Shown here in pieces: positions 1 through 9,105 of a stretch of 32,656 bases of DNA. Each line of letters begins with the position of its first letter. Within the stretch, counting starts at the first letter, position 1. A program made the position numbers and the translations under genes. Under the pieces are notes generated by a model, which saw only the letters and a list, made by a program, of their open reading frames with translations, did no database searches and was not told the origin of the DNA. The stretch covers positions 1 to 32,656 of the forward strand of contig JAQXGN010000025.1 in assembly GCA_029006735.1 (NCBI GenBank). Direction: 5' to 3'. Source of the stretch: Caryophanales bacterium. Lineage in GTDB: Bacteria; Bacillota_I; Bacilli_A; RFN20; CAG-449.

Positions 1-26
1 ACCTCCTTTATGTTAATTTGGTTGCC

Positions 27-170
27 AGACCATAATTATCATATCGCGAGGTCTTTTTATTTTCCACTACATCGCTTAAGCTTATCTTTTCTCACACGTG
101 TTAACGTGTGGTTTTCATCTCCTTTGGAGATAATAAAAAAGATAAAGATTTGCGTCTTTATCTTTTTTTT
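27..170. terminator. Series of hairpins ending in a strong intrinsic terminator (AAAGATAAAGA-TTTGCG-TCTTTATCTTTTTTTT)
   Basis: Inverted repeats AGACC(27-31)/GGTCT(50-54)+T-run; CACACG/CGTGTG (~93-110); ATCTCC-TTT-GGAGAT (~117-131); AAAGATAAAGA/TCTTTATCTTT near 139-170 followed by T-run. The last can act on either strand. Confidence 0.6.
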
Positions 171-171
171 G

Positions 172-1527
172 CTAAGCATTTTTGATTGCTTCAATTAGTA
201 TTTGTTTTCTTTCGATTAAATCATTTTTAGCTCTTAATAAATCTTCTTTATATTTTTCTTCAAATTTATTAAATGCAGTATTTTTAACATTGTTGACTGC
301 TTCTTCTAATTTAGTAGCATTTTCATTTAAGTATGTTTTGACATCACTTGGGAATGTTGCTTCAATTGTTTCCATTTTTGCAATGACGGTTTGAATTGAT
401 GATTTATATGCTTCAATAGCAGTTTGTCCTAGAGATTCGCATGTTTCTAAAACTGATTGTTTTGAATCTAAGATAACACTAGCAGCATCTAATAATCCTT
501 GATAATATTCAATATGTTCTTTATCACTATTTGCTAATTGATTTCGATATTCAAGGAGTTTTGCTTTTGCGTTTTTAACTTCATTTAATGCTTGTTGATA
601 ATCTGATGTTGGATCAACAAAAGTGGAATATTGAAGATTTGATACTTCTTCATAATGGGAATTAAGTTGTTCTAATATTTCGTGATATTGAGTTAAGATA
701 ATTTTACTTAAAGCATCTACTTTATCAATTGCTTTTTGGATATGTTCACTTTGTGCGAATTCAATTTGAGTATCTCTAACTTGAATATATAAATCTTCTA
801 GTTTTTCCGAATAAATCTCTGCTGTATCAATATGATAGATAGAGATTAATTTAAGAAGATCTTCTATTGACATTGCTTCTGCTTCATCTCTTGTTAATGT
901 TGGATCAATGATTAATGCTTTTTCAACTAATTCTTCTTTTGTATATTTTTGAACAGTATTAATCGTTTCAACAATATTATATTTTTCACAGATATTTGAT
1001 ACTTCATCTTTGAGTTGAGCTTTTAATTCATTTACATACTCATCATTTTTAGCAGTAATAGAAATATTAATGTTATTTTTATCTGCAGTAACATTTCCAG
1101 ATACTAAAAATCCAGTATCATTTTCAATTTTGATGATTAATTCTAATGCTTCATCAATGTCTTTTCCAACAAGAACTTCACCTTGAATAATCATTTTTCC
1201 TTCATCATTAAGGCCACTAACTGAGATTACTTTGTTATCTTCGTCAATCGCAAATTCAATTTGAGGGTTAACATCGACATTAACTAACGCTTTTACTTCC
1301 TTATTAGTGTTATTTGGATTATTTGCACAAACACCAACTACTATCCCACCAATAATAGCAAATGTACATACACCTGATAGAGCAGCAATTAAACCTTTTT
1401 TCATAAAACCACCTTCATCTTTCTTTTTAAAACTAATGTTTGATTTAATTCTATCTTTAATATTTGGAGGATTTATTTTACTAGTAATATATTTTTCATA
1501 TGTTTTTTCTATTTTATTCATAATCAT
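172..1527 (-). CDS. RsgI-like membrane anti-sigma factor with long extracytoplasmic helical region
   Basis: ORF overlaps the upstream sigma gene by 4 nt; one TM segment (GLIAALSGVCTFAIIGGIVVGVCA); RsgI-like motif VNVDVNPQIEFAIDEDNKVISVSGLNDEGK. Confidence 0.75.
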   Translation of the reverse strand: MIMNKIEKTYEKYITSKINPPNIKDRIKSNISFKKKDEGGFMKKGLIAALSGVCTFAIIGGIVVGVCANNPNNTNKEVKALVNVDVNPQIEFAIDEDNKVISVSGLNDEGKMIIQGEVLVGKDIDEALELIIKIENDTGFLVSGNVTADKNNINISITAKNDEYVNELKAQLKDEVSNICEKYNIVETINTVQKYTKEELVEKALIIDPTLTRDEAEAMSIEDLLKLISIYHIDTAEIYSEKLEDLYIQVRDTQIEFAQSEHIQKAIDKVDALSKIILTQYHEILEQLNSHYEEVSNLQYSTFVDPTSDYQQALNEVKNAKAKLLEYRNQLANSDKEHIEYYQGLLDAASVILDSKQSVLETCESLGQTAIEAYKSSIQTVIAKMETIEATFPSDVKTYLNENATKLEEAVNNVKNTAFNKFEEKYKEDLLRAKNDLIERKQILIEAIKNA

Positions 1528-2036
1528 CTCTCTCCTTTAAAATAATTTTTGAGCTTTTTAAGAGCGTTGTAATATTTGGATTGTACTATTCCAATTGATA
1601 AATTCATTTCTTGAGATATTTCTTTAAATGAATAATCATATAGAATTCTAAATTTAACTATTTGACTCTCTTCTTTTTCAAGGTACTTATCTAATGTAAT
1701 AATCAATTCAAAACTTTGATGATCGTCATTAATTGCAATATCTTCAGGAATGTCATATATTAAATTTTTTGCTTTTCTTCTTTGATATTCATTTAAGGCA
1801 ATGTTTTTGGCAATTTTACATAGATATTGTTTGAAATTACCTTGATCCTCATATGAATCAATATTATCCATTAATTTAATAAATGTTTCTTGAAGTACAT
1901 CCTCGCTCGCTTGCGAATCATTTAATATTTCATAGGCGATATAATATACGAGTTTATTATATTTGTCATATACATAATCGAACGCTGATTCGTCTTTTTC
2001 TTTGAGCTTATAAATAATATTACTAGGTATACTCAT
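1524..2036 (-). CDS. ECF-type RNA polymerase sigma-70 family sigma factor
   Basis: Region 2 (YDKYNKLVYYIAYEILNDSQASEDVLQETFIKL) and region 4 (FKEISQEMNLSIGIVQSKYYNALKKLKNYF) patterns. Confidence 0.9.
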   Translation of the reverse strand: MSIPSNIIYKLKEKDESAFDYVYDKYNKLVYYIAYEILNDSQASEDVLQETFIKLMDNIDSYEDQGNFKQYLCKIAKNIALNEYQRRKAKNLIYDIPEDIAINDDHQSFELIITLDKYLEKEESQIVKFRILYDYSFKEISQEMNLSIGIVQSKYYNALKKLKNYFKGER

Positions 2037-2341
2037 ATGTCCTCCTACTTACTATAACAAGATGAATTGGCGAATTTATTTAAAAAAATAAATAATTCTC
2101 TATATATAATAATAAAAAAATAATGTTAATAGGATAAATAAATATAAAAAGGCAAGAAAAATTAAAAATAAAGAGTTTTATAAGTAAAGATTTCATTGTA
2201 TTTTAAGTAATTTCTATTTTAAAAAAACTAAAAATATAACCCCTAAAAAAATTCCTTTTACTTATATTTCTTTAAATAATTACTTAAAATGTTTAATTTT
2301 TTTGATTGTGATAAAACTATAACTGTTAAGGGGGACTCTTA

Positions 2342-2839
2342 ATGAAAGTAATTAATAGTTATATCAAAAATAAAAAAATATTTAAGGGTGTGTTTTTAAT
2401 TTCTTTATTACTTAGTTCTTTCTTTATTATTTTATCTCTTGCTGCTATTTTAGAAGATACAGTAAAACTACTTCAACAGGAAGATTTTGTTATTGGAAAA
2501 GTTTATGATGAAAAAGAATCTGATTCAGAATATGGGGTTGACAAAGGATATTCAGTATCTATAGAGTATAGTAAAGAAATAGAGATAAAAGAAGAATATC
2601 TTGAGTTTAAAGATCCTACGGGATGTGCGAATAAGGTATCATTTTTTGTGAGTTTTGTAAATGAAAAAGGGATAGTATATTCTATTGATCAATATGGTTT
2701 TGGAGATAAACTTGTAATGCCAGATTTACCTTTATTTATCAAAGAAGATGATGGTACTTATGAATTAATATGGAAAGAAAATATTTCTTATACTGTTACA
2801 AGTAATGCTACATATCATTTCCAATATGTATTAAAATAG
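2342..2839 (+). CDS. Hypothetical membrane-anchored protein
   Basis: ORF preceded by AGGGGGA RBS-like sequence; N-terminal TM segment; no recognised domain. Confidence 0.6.
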   Translation: MKVINSYIKNKKIFKGVFLISLLLSSFFIILSLAAILEDTVKLLQQEDFVIGKVYDEKESDSEYGVDKGYSVSIEYSKEIEIKEEYLEFKDPTGCANKVSFFVSFVNEKGIVYSIDQYGFGDKLVMPDLPLFIKEDDGTYELIWKENISYTVTSNATYHFQYVLK

Positions 2840-2857
2840 ATAATATTTACGATTTTG

Positions 2858-2920
2858 CCACTAGTTATAACTAGTGGTTTTTATATGATAATCTTGCGAT
2901 TATCTCAAGATTATCATTTT
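2858..2920 (+). terminator. Two tandem intrinsic terminator-like hairpins
   Basis: CCACTAGTTATAACTAGTGG + TTTTTAT (2858-2884), then GATAATCTT...AAGATTATC + ATTTTTTA (2887-2921). Confidence 0.75.
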
Positions 2921-2975
2921 TTATAGACCCTTCTAGTAATTAAATGTAATTATAAATAAGAAAAGAGGATATAAA

Positions 2976-4418
2976 ATGAAATTAAGAAAGAAGTCAATTT
3001 TTATTCCTGCAATATGTTTGTTATTAACATCATGTGGAGGCGGAGGAGTTTCTTCAGTTGAGTCGTTTGAACCACTTGAAGAAGAATTTATTGAATCAAT
3101 TAAAGGCGAATTAGATATTCCTTTTGCAGATGGAATATATGGAAACATATATTTACCAGAAGAAATAGAAGGAGCAACAATTACTTGGGAAAGTGATGAT
3201 TATGATGTAATCTATACGGATGTATACGAAAACATTAAACCAGGTATGGTAACAAGACTAGCAGAAGATACAACAGTAAAATTAAAAGCAATAATTGAAA
3301 AAGATGGTAAAAAAGGCTTCTACGAACAAGAAGTAGTAGTCAAAGGATTAGAATACGAAATCCAAGAAGATGATTATGAAGGATATCTATTTGGCCATTT
3401 TATAGGTGAAGGTGCAGCAGGACAAGAACAAATGTATTTTGCTTTAGCAGAGAATGGCTTAAACTTTAAAGATATGAACAATAAAAAGCCAGTATTAGAA
3501 AGTAAAATTAGTGAAATGGGGATTAGAGACCCATATTTATTCCGTTCACCAGAAGGAGATACTTTCTATATCGTTGCAACTAACTTGAGTATTTATAATA
3601 GAGGTGGTTGGGGTTCTTCAAGAGGACAAAGTGCGTCAAAAGATGGAGAACATACTTTAATTATGTGGAAATCTCATGATTTAGTTAATTGGGATGATGC
3701 GGTTGAATTATTAGTTGCTCCTTCTAATGCAGGTATGGCTTGGGCTCCTGAAATGGCATATAATGAAGAAACTGGTGAATATGTAATCTTCTTCGCATCA
3801 AGTTTAGTAAATGAAGACAGAACAGAAAAGATTAAACCAGATACAATTTATTATGTTACTACAAGAGATTTCGTTCATATTTCTGAACCAAAAGTAATGA
3901 TTGATAATCAAAATGATCCAGATGGTGTAGTTAGAATTATGATTGATGCTTCAGTTATTAAAATTGGTGATTATTATTATAGTGCAGTAAAAGATGGTGA
4001 TAATAATGTTAGAAATGGTGGTATTAGAATTTTTAAAAATGATGATTTATTAAATTCCGATGGATGGAATAAATTATGTGATTTAGATGAATTAGGTCTT
4101 CCAACAGATGGATTAAGAATATCAAAATTTGATAACGGTTCATTAGAAGGTCCAGAATTCTTTAAATTAAATAAGAAAGATTGGGCTGATCCAGATGTTC
4201 CAGAATATTGTTTGATGGCAGACCAATATATGGCTAATGCAGGTTATCTCCCATTAAGAATTACTGACATTGAAGATAATGTAAATGCAAATAAATCTTG
4301 GACTGTTATGTCAAGTAAAGATTATTCTTTTGATACTTTAAAGAAACGTCATGGCACGGTATTAAAGATTACTGCAAAAGAAATTGAAAGAATTAAAGAA
4401 GCTTATCCTAATAAATAG
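2976..4418 (+). CDS. Glycoside hydrolase family 43-like lipoprotein
   Basis: Lipobox LLLTSC; five-bladed propeller style motifs GIRDPYLFRSPEGDTFYIVATN, LIMWKSHDLVNW, AWAPEMAYNEETGEYVIFFASS, SLEGPEFFKL. Confidence 0.8.
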   Translation: MKLRKKSIFIPAICLLLTSCGGGGVSSVESFEPLEEEFIESIKGELDIPFADGIYGNIYLPEEIEGATITWESDDYDVIYTDVYENIKPGMVTRLAEDTTVKLKAIIEKDGKKGFYEQEVVVKGLEYEIQEDDYEGYLFGHFIGEGAAGQEQMYFALAENGLNFKDMNNKKPVLESKISEMGIRDPYLFRSPEGDTFYIVATNLSIYNRGGWGSSRGQSASKDGEHTLIMWKSHDLVNWDDAVELLVAPSNAGMAWAPEMAYNEETGEYVIFFASSLVNEDRTEKIKPDTIYYVTTRDFVHISEPKVMIDNQNDPDGVVRIMIDASVIKIGDYYYSAVKDGDNNVRNGGIRIFKNDDLLNSDGWNKLCDLDELGLPTDGLRISKFDNGSLEGPEFFKLNKKDWADPDVPEYCLMADQYMANAGYLPLRITDIEDNVNANKSWTVMSSKDYSFDTLKKRHGTVLKITAKEIERIKEAYPNK

Positions 4419-4428
4419 TTAATAAAAA

Positions 4429-4482
4429 AAGAGCAATTAAACCACCTATTTGATTAAAACAAGTGCGTAATTGCTCTTTTAT
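4429..4482. terminator. Bidirectional terminator between convergent genes
   Basis: AAAGAGCAATTA ... TAATTGCTCTTTT inverted repeat between GH43 and HIT genes. Confidence 0.75.
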
Positions 4483-4514
4483 TATATTTTTTATATGCAA
4501 ACAAAGTTGCTCAA

Positions 4515-4928
4515 TTAAAGCTTATTTGAGATGTTTTCTGCAATGGCAGGTAAATTTAGCTTATCTATTTTATTTGACAAAAATTCGAGTCTTAAAGCAT
4601 CTTCATTAGAGTATCTTGGAATGACATGTACATGAAAGTGCATAACCGTTTGTCCTGCTACTTCATTTGTATTAATCAATACATTAACACCTTTTGCTCC
4701 AAGAGAAGAAACTTGAGCTTGTGCGATACTTTGAGCGACATGCATGACTTTTTCTAGTAAATCTCGAGGGCAAAATAATAAATTATCAAAATGTTCTTTT
4801 GGTATTACTAAAGTGTGTCCAACAGTTGTTTGAGAGATATCTAAAAATGCTAAAACATCTTTGTCTTCATATACTTTATAACAAGGGATTTCACCTTTTA
4901 CAATTTTACAAAAAATACAATTATCCAT
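4515..4928 (-). CDS. HIT family protein (histidine triad)
   Basis: NCIFCKIVKGEIPCYKVYED start; HFHVHVIPRY histidine triad. Confidence 0.95.
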   Translation of the reverse strand: MDNCIFCKIVKGEIPCYKVYEDKDVLAFLDISQTTVGHTLVIPKEHFDNLLFCPRDLLEKVMHVAQSIAQAQVSSLGAKGVNVLINTNEVAGQTVMHFHVHVIPRYSNEDALRLEFLSNKIDKLNLPAIAENISNKL

Positions 4929-4983
4929 TTTTTGTTCCTCCTATTATTATTAATTATAGCACTTTAATAAAAAAGCAAATAAA

Positions 4984-5018
4984 AAAGAGACAATTTTTTG
5001 TCATATAATTGTCTCTTT
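4984..5018 (-). terminator. Terminator downstream of the minus-strand lipoprotein genes
   Basis: AAAGAGACAATT / AATTGTCTCTTT inverted repeat with flanking A/T runs. Confidence 0.7.
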
Positions 5019-5030
5019 ATAGTTTAATAA

Positions 5031-6542
5031 TTAGTCTTCGAAGATATCAGGATAATTTGTTTTCATATAATCATAGAATGTTTGATCGTGAATATTCTCT
5101 GATTTATATCCTTTTTCATCGCCTAAGCCGTATTTTTTAAATACTTTAATTAATGATTCATTTTTATATGTACTTGAAGAAGAAAGTTCAAGAGCAATAC
5201 GTGTTACTTCGTTATTAACTTTTACTAATACATCATCTTCATATGTAACTTTTGTTTTTAATGTAGATGAAGAATAATCGTAATTATCGACTGTAACGAT
5301 ATAATATGCATCTTCGCCTGATTCATAGAAGTAGTATTTTGATAAAACACTGCTTGTTTCTGTTGTTGCAGGAGAGAGGAATAATACATCTCTTGTATCT
5401 TGTGGATTTGCTAAATATTGACGGACACTACCTGAGAAGATACGATCTGTAATACCTGTTGGTAAACCACTAATACCATTTGTTTTTGTGAATAAATCTG
5501 AATCAGAAATTTGTTTAGCTGATAAATCTCTTAATGCTTTTTCATAACCAACTTCAATTGGATAAGCACCTGAACCTGTATATTTACTTTCGAGAGAAGC
5601 ATCTGTATCTTTGTCTGCTAACATAGGGAAGCGTCCTTCTGAGTCACCAACTAAGACACCATTTTCATTTTCAGTAACAACAGCAATCTTTTTAACTTCA
5701 TCATTAATCTCTTGTTTTAATGTGTAAATGTTGTTGTCTTTGATAAATGCTTTTTCTTTATCGTTTGCAGGTAATCCTTTCCAGATTCTTGCTAATGAAT
5801 CAAGATCAAATTTACCATCATCTGTTGTTGTTTTTCCTTCGGAAATCCAATCATTTAACCATGTTGTTAATGCGATACTTGCAGCACCTGGTTGTTTTGA
5901 AATATTTGAAAGTTTAACATAGCTGACTCTTCTTGCATATGCTCTTCCTAATGAAGCAAATGAATTTTCAAGAATGTATTTTGCAGTTAATAATTTTTGA
6001 TTGATATCTGATAAGACTTCTTGTTCAACGTATTTTGCATATCTTCCAGTACATTTACCATCTTTATATGTGCAATAATCTGCACCTAATACTTCAGTGA
6101 TTGTTGTATCTGGCTTAATATAAATACCTTCATGTGTTCCATCTGTATCAATATTATATAAGGAGCTTCTTAATGAATCGATTAATTTTGATTCATAGAA
6201 TTTGCCATCTTTAGCATATGATGAAGATGAAACTTTCTTTAACATTTCTTCATCGATTAATTCTTGTTTTAATGCATCTAAATCTTCCCAAAATGATTTT
6301 TCTGCGTCGACTTCATTTGCAATAATTGTATTCATTAATTTTTTGAATGTTAATGTTGTTAAGTTACCGGAAGAAACTAATTGATCATATACTTTTTGAT
6401 AATTGTTTTGGAAGAATGTTTTATCTCCAATTTGTACTAATGGATTATCACCTTTTGATGGATTTGCTTGAATTGGATCACATCCGACTAATGCGACTGT
6501 TGCTAACAAAGAAGTAACAACTAATAAAAATTTATTTTTCAT
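5031..6542 (-). CDS. SurA/PrsA-like lipoprotein without an obvious parvulin motif
   Basis: Lipobox TVALVGC; adjacent to and same orientation as the PrsA-like gene; similar overall architecture, but no recognisable HVKHILV-type PPIase motif. Confidence 0.55.
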   Translation of the reverse strand: MKNKFLLVVTSLLATVALVGCDPIQANPSKGDNPLVQIGDKTFFQNNYQKVYDQLVSSGNLTTLTFKKLMNTIIANEVDAEKSFWEDLDALKQELIDEEMLKKVSSSSYAKDGKFYESKLIDSLRSSLYNIDTDGTHEGIYIKPDTTITEVLGADYCTYKDGKCTGRYAKYVEQEVLSDINQKLLTAKYILENSFASLGRAYARRVSYVKLSNISKQPGAASIALTTWLNDWISEGKTTTDDGKFDLDSLARIWKGLPANDKEKAFIKDNNIYTLKQEINDEVKKIAVVTENENGVLVGDSEGRFPMLADKDTDASLESKYTGSGAYPIEVGYEKALRDLSAKQISDSDLFTKTNGISGLPTGITDRIFSGSVRQYLANPQDTRDVLFLSPATTETSSVLSKYYFYESGEDAYYIVTVDNYDYSSSTLKTKVTYEDDVLVKVNNEVTRIALELSSSSTYKNESLIKVFKKYGLGDEKGYKSENIHDQTFYDYMKTNYPDIFED

Positions 6543-6560
6543 ATTGGCGTTTACCTCCTA

Positions 6561-8357
6561 TTAATCCTTATTTGTTTTGACATCAGTTTTTGTATATGAT
6601 GAGTCATATAATTTAATGAAGTCTAAACCTAATTGTTTCTTTTCTTTGACTTCATCTTGTAAAGTTAATAATTCAACATATGATGTCCAAGTATCTAAAT
6701 TGCTGCTTTCAAATGATACTTCACTTGTTTTATATTTTGAATCAATCCAATTTTCAATTGATTTTAAGATTTTTTCGTCAATCTTGATATTATCTTTTAC
6801 TACATGATTTTCAACATCAGAGTAGAGTAATTCTTCCCAAATCTTGTATTGGACGTTAACATCGAATCCCTTAACAGTATTTTCAATAGTTGTTGCTCTC
6901 TTTGAATATTCTGTTCTACTTGTTTTAATGAATGTGACGAATCTTTGATCATCGGAAACATCAGTTTCTGAAGTAGCTGGAACATCTGTTGAATAATAAT
7001 ATAATAAGTAGTCTTCAACTGAAGGAGTTTGTCCATTAGCAAATGGTTTAGAATTATCTAATTTTGCTTGTGTATACCAGAATGGTGATTGTTCAATAAC
7101 GATGAAGTGAATTCCTTGGTATGAATCGCCTGATCCACCACGTGTAACTAAGATAGGATTATGGTTACCATCTGTTAAAATAGGTGTTGAACAGATATTG
7201 GAGAATACTTCGAAGTTAGCTTTTGAAGCATCACCATCGAAACCTTCATTTGTAATGACATATAATCCATTATCATTTAAGTAGTTATTGAAAATGATAT
7301 TACGTGGATAATAACTTTCATCGATTGTTTGACCAACTCTATCAGCATAAGCAGGATTATAGTGTTCTGTATCAGATGCTTGTGGGACATAAACTAAGTT
7401 GTCAACTGTTGTTGTTTTGTCAGCAAATTTCTTTAAGTCAAGAAGTGCTTGATATGGAACTAATCCAACTGTTTCGATAGCTTTTTTAACGTCTAATGAT
7501 TTATATGTATTTGATCCACTTAATGCAGCATCGCCTTTTTCTTCTAAAACCTTAGAAGGGATATTTAAAGCTTCCATTCTTTCTTCTGTGTTATTGTTAT
7601 GATTGTCATATAATGCATCATAAGCAAATACGCCTAATTTGAATGGACTGACAAATCCTGTATCTTGATCCATAATACCTGATGAACCATAAATAGCTGC
7701 AGAACTTGTATCATCAGAAGCTTGTTGAGCGATTTGGCCGAATGATTCTTTACCAGAAGCAAGACGTTCTACAACGCTAAATAATTTTAATGCTTCAGTT
7801 TCAGAAATTCTTCCATCATATAAGCTTGTTCCTGCTGAATTAGTTTTAACTAAAATGTGTTTGACGTGATATGGTGTTTTTTCTTTGAAATATTCTTTTG
7901 ATAAACTTTCCATATGGTCTTCATACCATTGATCTTGATAAGTTGTTTTCTTTCTTTCGAGCATTAATACTTCACGGTATTCTTCTAATGATTCAACGCC
8001 TTTTGCTTCTAAGTCATCAGATAATTGAGCTCTATAAGTTTTTCCATTTGATGAAGCTTTTTGTTTAACATCTTTAACAAATTCATCAATGTCTTTGTCA
8101 ACTAATTTTTCAATGTTTGAAGTTGATTTTTGAGCATCACGAATTAATACGTCATAAATAGCATCGTAATATGCGCTAACACCTGAAGCTGTTTCGCCAT
8201 AGTCTGCTAATAATTCGTCTGCTGTATAGTTTTCTCCTCCAATAGTGATGATGATTTCGTTTCCTTTATCATCTTTTGCTGGTTTAACATCTGAACAAGA
8301 TGTTAATCCGATTGAAAGGAGACCGACCATTGATAACGTAAGTAAACGTTTATTCAT
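6561..8357 (-). CDS. prsA: PrsA-like peptidyl-prolyl isomerase (parvulin-type) lipoprotein
   Basis: Lipobox LTSC; parvulin motif YHVKHILVKTN...SFGQIAQQASDD...YGSSGIM...GFVSPF; late GIHFIVIE strand. Confidence 0.7.
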   Translation of the reverse strand: MNKRLLTLSMVGLLSIGLTSCSDVKPAKDDKGNEIIITIGGENYTADELLADYGETASGVSAYYDAIYDVLIRDAQKSTSNIEKLVDKDIDEFVKDVKQKASSNGKTYRAQLSDDLEAKGVESLEEYREVLMLERKKTTYQDQWYEDHMESLSKEYFKEKTPYHVKHILVKTNSAGTSLYDGRISETEALKLFSVVERLASGKESFGQIAQQASDDTSSAAIYGSSGIMDQDTGFVSPFKLGVFAYDALYDNHNNNTEERMEALNIPSKVLEEKGDAALSGSNTYKSLDVKKAIETVGLVPYQALLDLKKFADKTTTVDNLVYVPQASDTEHYNPAYADRVGQTIDESYYPRNIIFNNYLNDNGLYVITNEGFDGDASKANFEVFSNICSTPILTDGNHNPILVTRGGSGDSYQGIHFIVIEQSPFWYTQAKLDNSKPFANGQTPSVEDYLLYYYSTDVPATSETDVSDDQRFVTFIKTSRTEYSKRATTIENTVKGFDVNVQYKIWEELLYSDVENHVVKDNIKIDEKILKSIENWIDSKYKTSEVSFESSNLDTWTSYVELLTLQDEVKEKKQLGLDFIKLYDSSYTKTDVKTNKD

Positions 8358-8530
8358 ATATAGTGTTTCCTCCTAAATATACATGTCTATAAAACATAGC
8401 GTATTTATAATAATAAATATTCTGGGCTATTTCAAGAAAAAAATACATTTTCTTATCTATTAATATCTATATTTATATATTTATTTCTTCTAGTTTGGGC
8501 TCTAAAGGTAATATTCTATAAATATTAATA

Positions 8531-8557
8531 ACAATTTCTTGCTTTTTTCATAATATA
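8531..8557 (+). promoter_or_regulatory. Candidate sigma-K-type promoter (AC-N16-CATAATATA)
   Basis: AC at 8531-8532, 16-nt spacer, CATAATATA at 8549-8557; resembles the Bacillus sigma-K consensus (AC ... CATANNATA), directly upstream of the YjcZ-like ORFs. Confidence 0.5.
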
Positions 8558-8581
8558 AAATGAAAACAAAGGAGGTCATCT

Positions 8582-8683
8582 ATGAACACAAACACAGGCT
8601 GTTGCAATAATGGTGGATACTACTTTTCATTCATACTTGTTTTGTTTATCTTACTTGCAATTTTCGGGTGTTATTGCCGATAA
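8582..8683 (+). CDS. YjcZ-type sporulation miniprotein (33 aa)
   Basis: Manual translation MNTNTGCCNNGGYYFSFILVLFILLAIFGCYCR*; perfect SD AAAGGAGGT; FxxILVLFILLxIxG core. Too short for the ORF track. Confidence 0.75.
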   Translation: MNTNTGCCNNGGYYFSFILVLFILLAIFGCYCR

Positions 8684-8703
8684 AAAAGGAGGTTTATTAA
8701 ATC

Positions 8704-8802
8704 ATGAATACAGGTAGCACGTTTGCTATTATTTTAGTCTTATTTATCTTACTTGTTATCGTTGGCTGTGGCAGTTGCTATTCAACTAACGGATCTTGGT
8801 AG
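8704..8802 (+). CDS. YjcZ-type sporulation miniprotein (32 aa)
   Basis: Manual translation MNTGSTFAIILVLFILLVIVGCGSCYSTNGSW*; SD AGGAGGT; same FxxILVLFILLxIxG core. Confidence 0.75.
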   Translation: MNTGSTFAIILVLFILLVIVGCGSCYSTNGSW

Positions 8803-8812
8803 GTTTCTTAAT

Positions 8813-8842
8813 AGGGGTGTTGATTAATACACCCTTTTATTA
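8813..8842 (+). terminator. Intrinsic terminator after the YjcZ pair
   Basis: GGGTGT-TGATTAAT-ACACCC followed by TTTTATT. Confidence 0.75.
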
Positions 8843-9105
8843 TGAAAAAAATAGAATAATTGGTTTTATAATTTCTTTTTTAAAATTATTAAAAATGCTT
8901 AAAAAACAATAAAAAAGTGTATACATTTTTATGTTTTAATATTACAAAATGTGGTTAATTTTATCTTCCTTTTTTTATCCAAAAATAAATAAATTTTTTG
9001 TTGTTTTAGACTTAATAGCTATTATTTTTTTATAAAAATAATTTTTTCTCTTTTTATTGTTTTCCTTATGTTGTAGAATAATAACGCTTAAGGAGATTTT
9101 TTTCT

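Noticed and set aside
93-111. CACACGTGTTAACGTGTG as a possible parS variant
   Set aside because: Does not match TGTTTCACGTGAAACA; more likely a simple hairpin in the terminator region.
10-198. Plus-strand ORF of 62 aa
   Set aside because: Runs across hairpins and the terminator, no RBS, no domain.
182-394. Plus-strand ORF antisense to the RsgI-like gene
   Set aside because: Antisense shadow ORF without RBS or recognisable domain.
1307-1540. Plus-strand ORF antisense to the RsgI-like N-terminus
   Set aside because: Hydrophobic only because it is opposite a TM/lysine-rich segment; no RBS.
6800-7042. Minus-strand ORF inside the prsA-like gene
   Set aside because: Alternative frame within a clearly coding gene.
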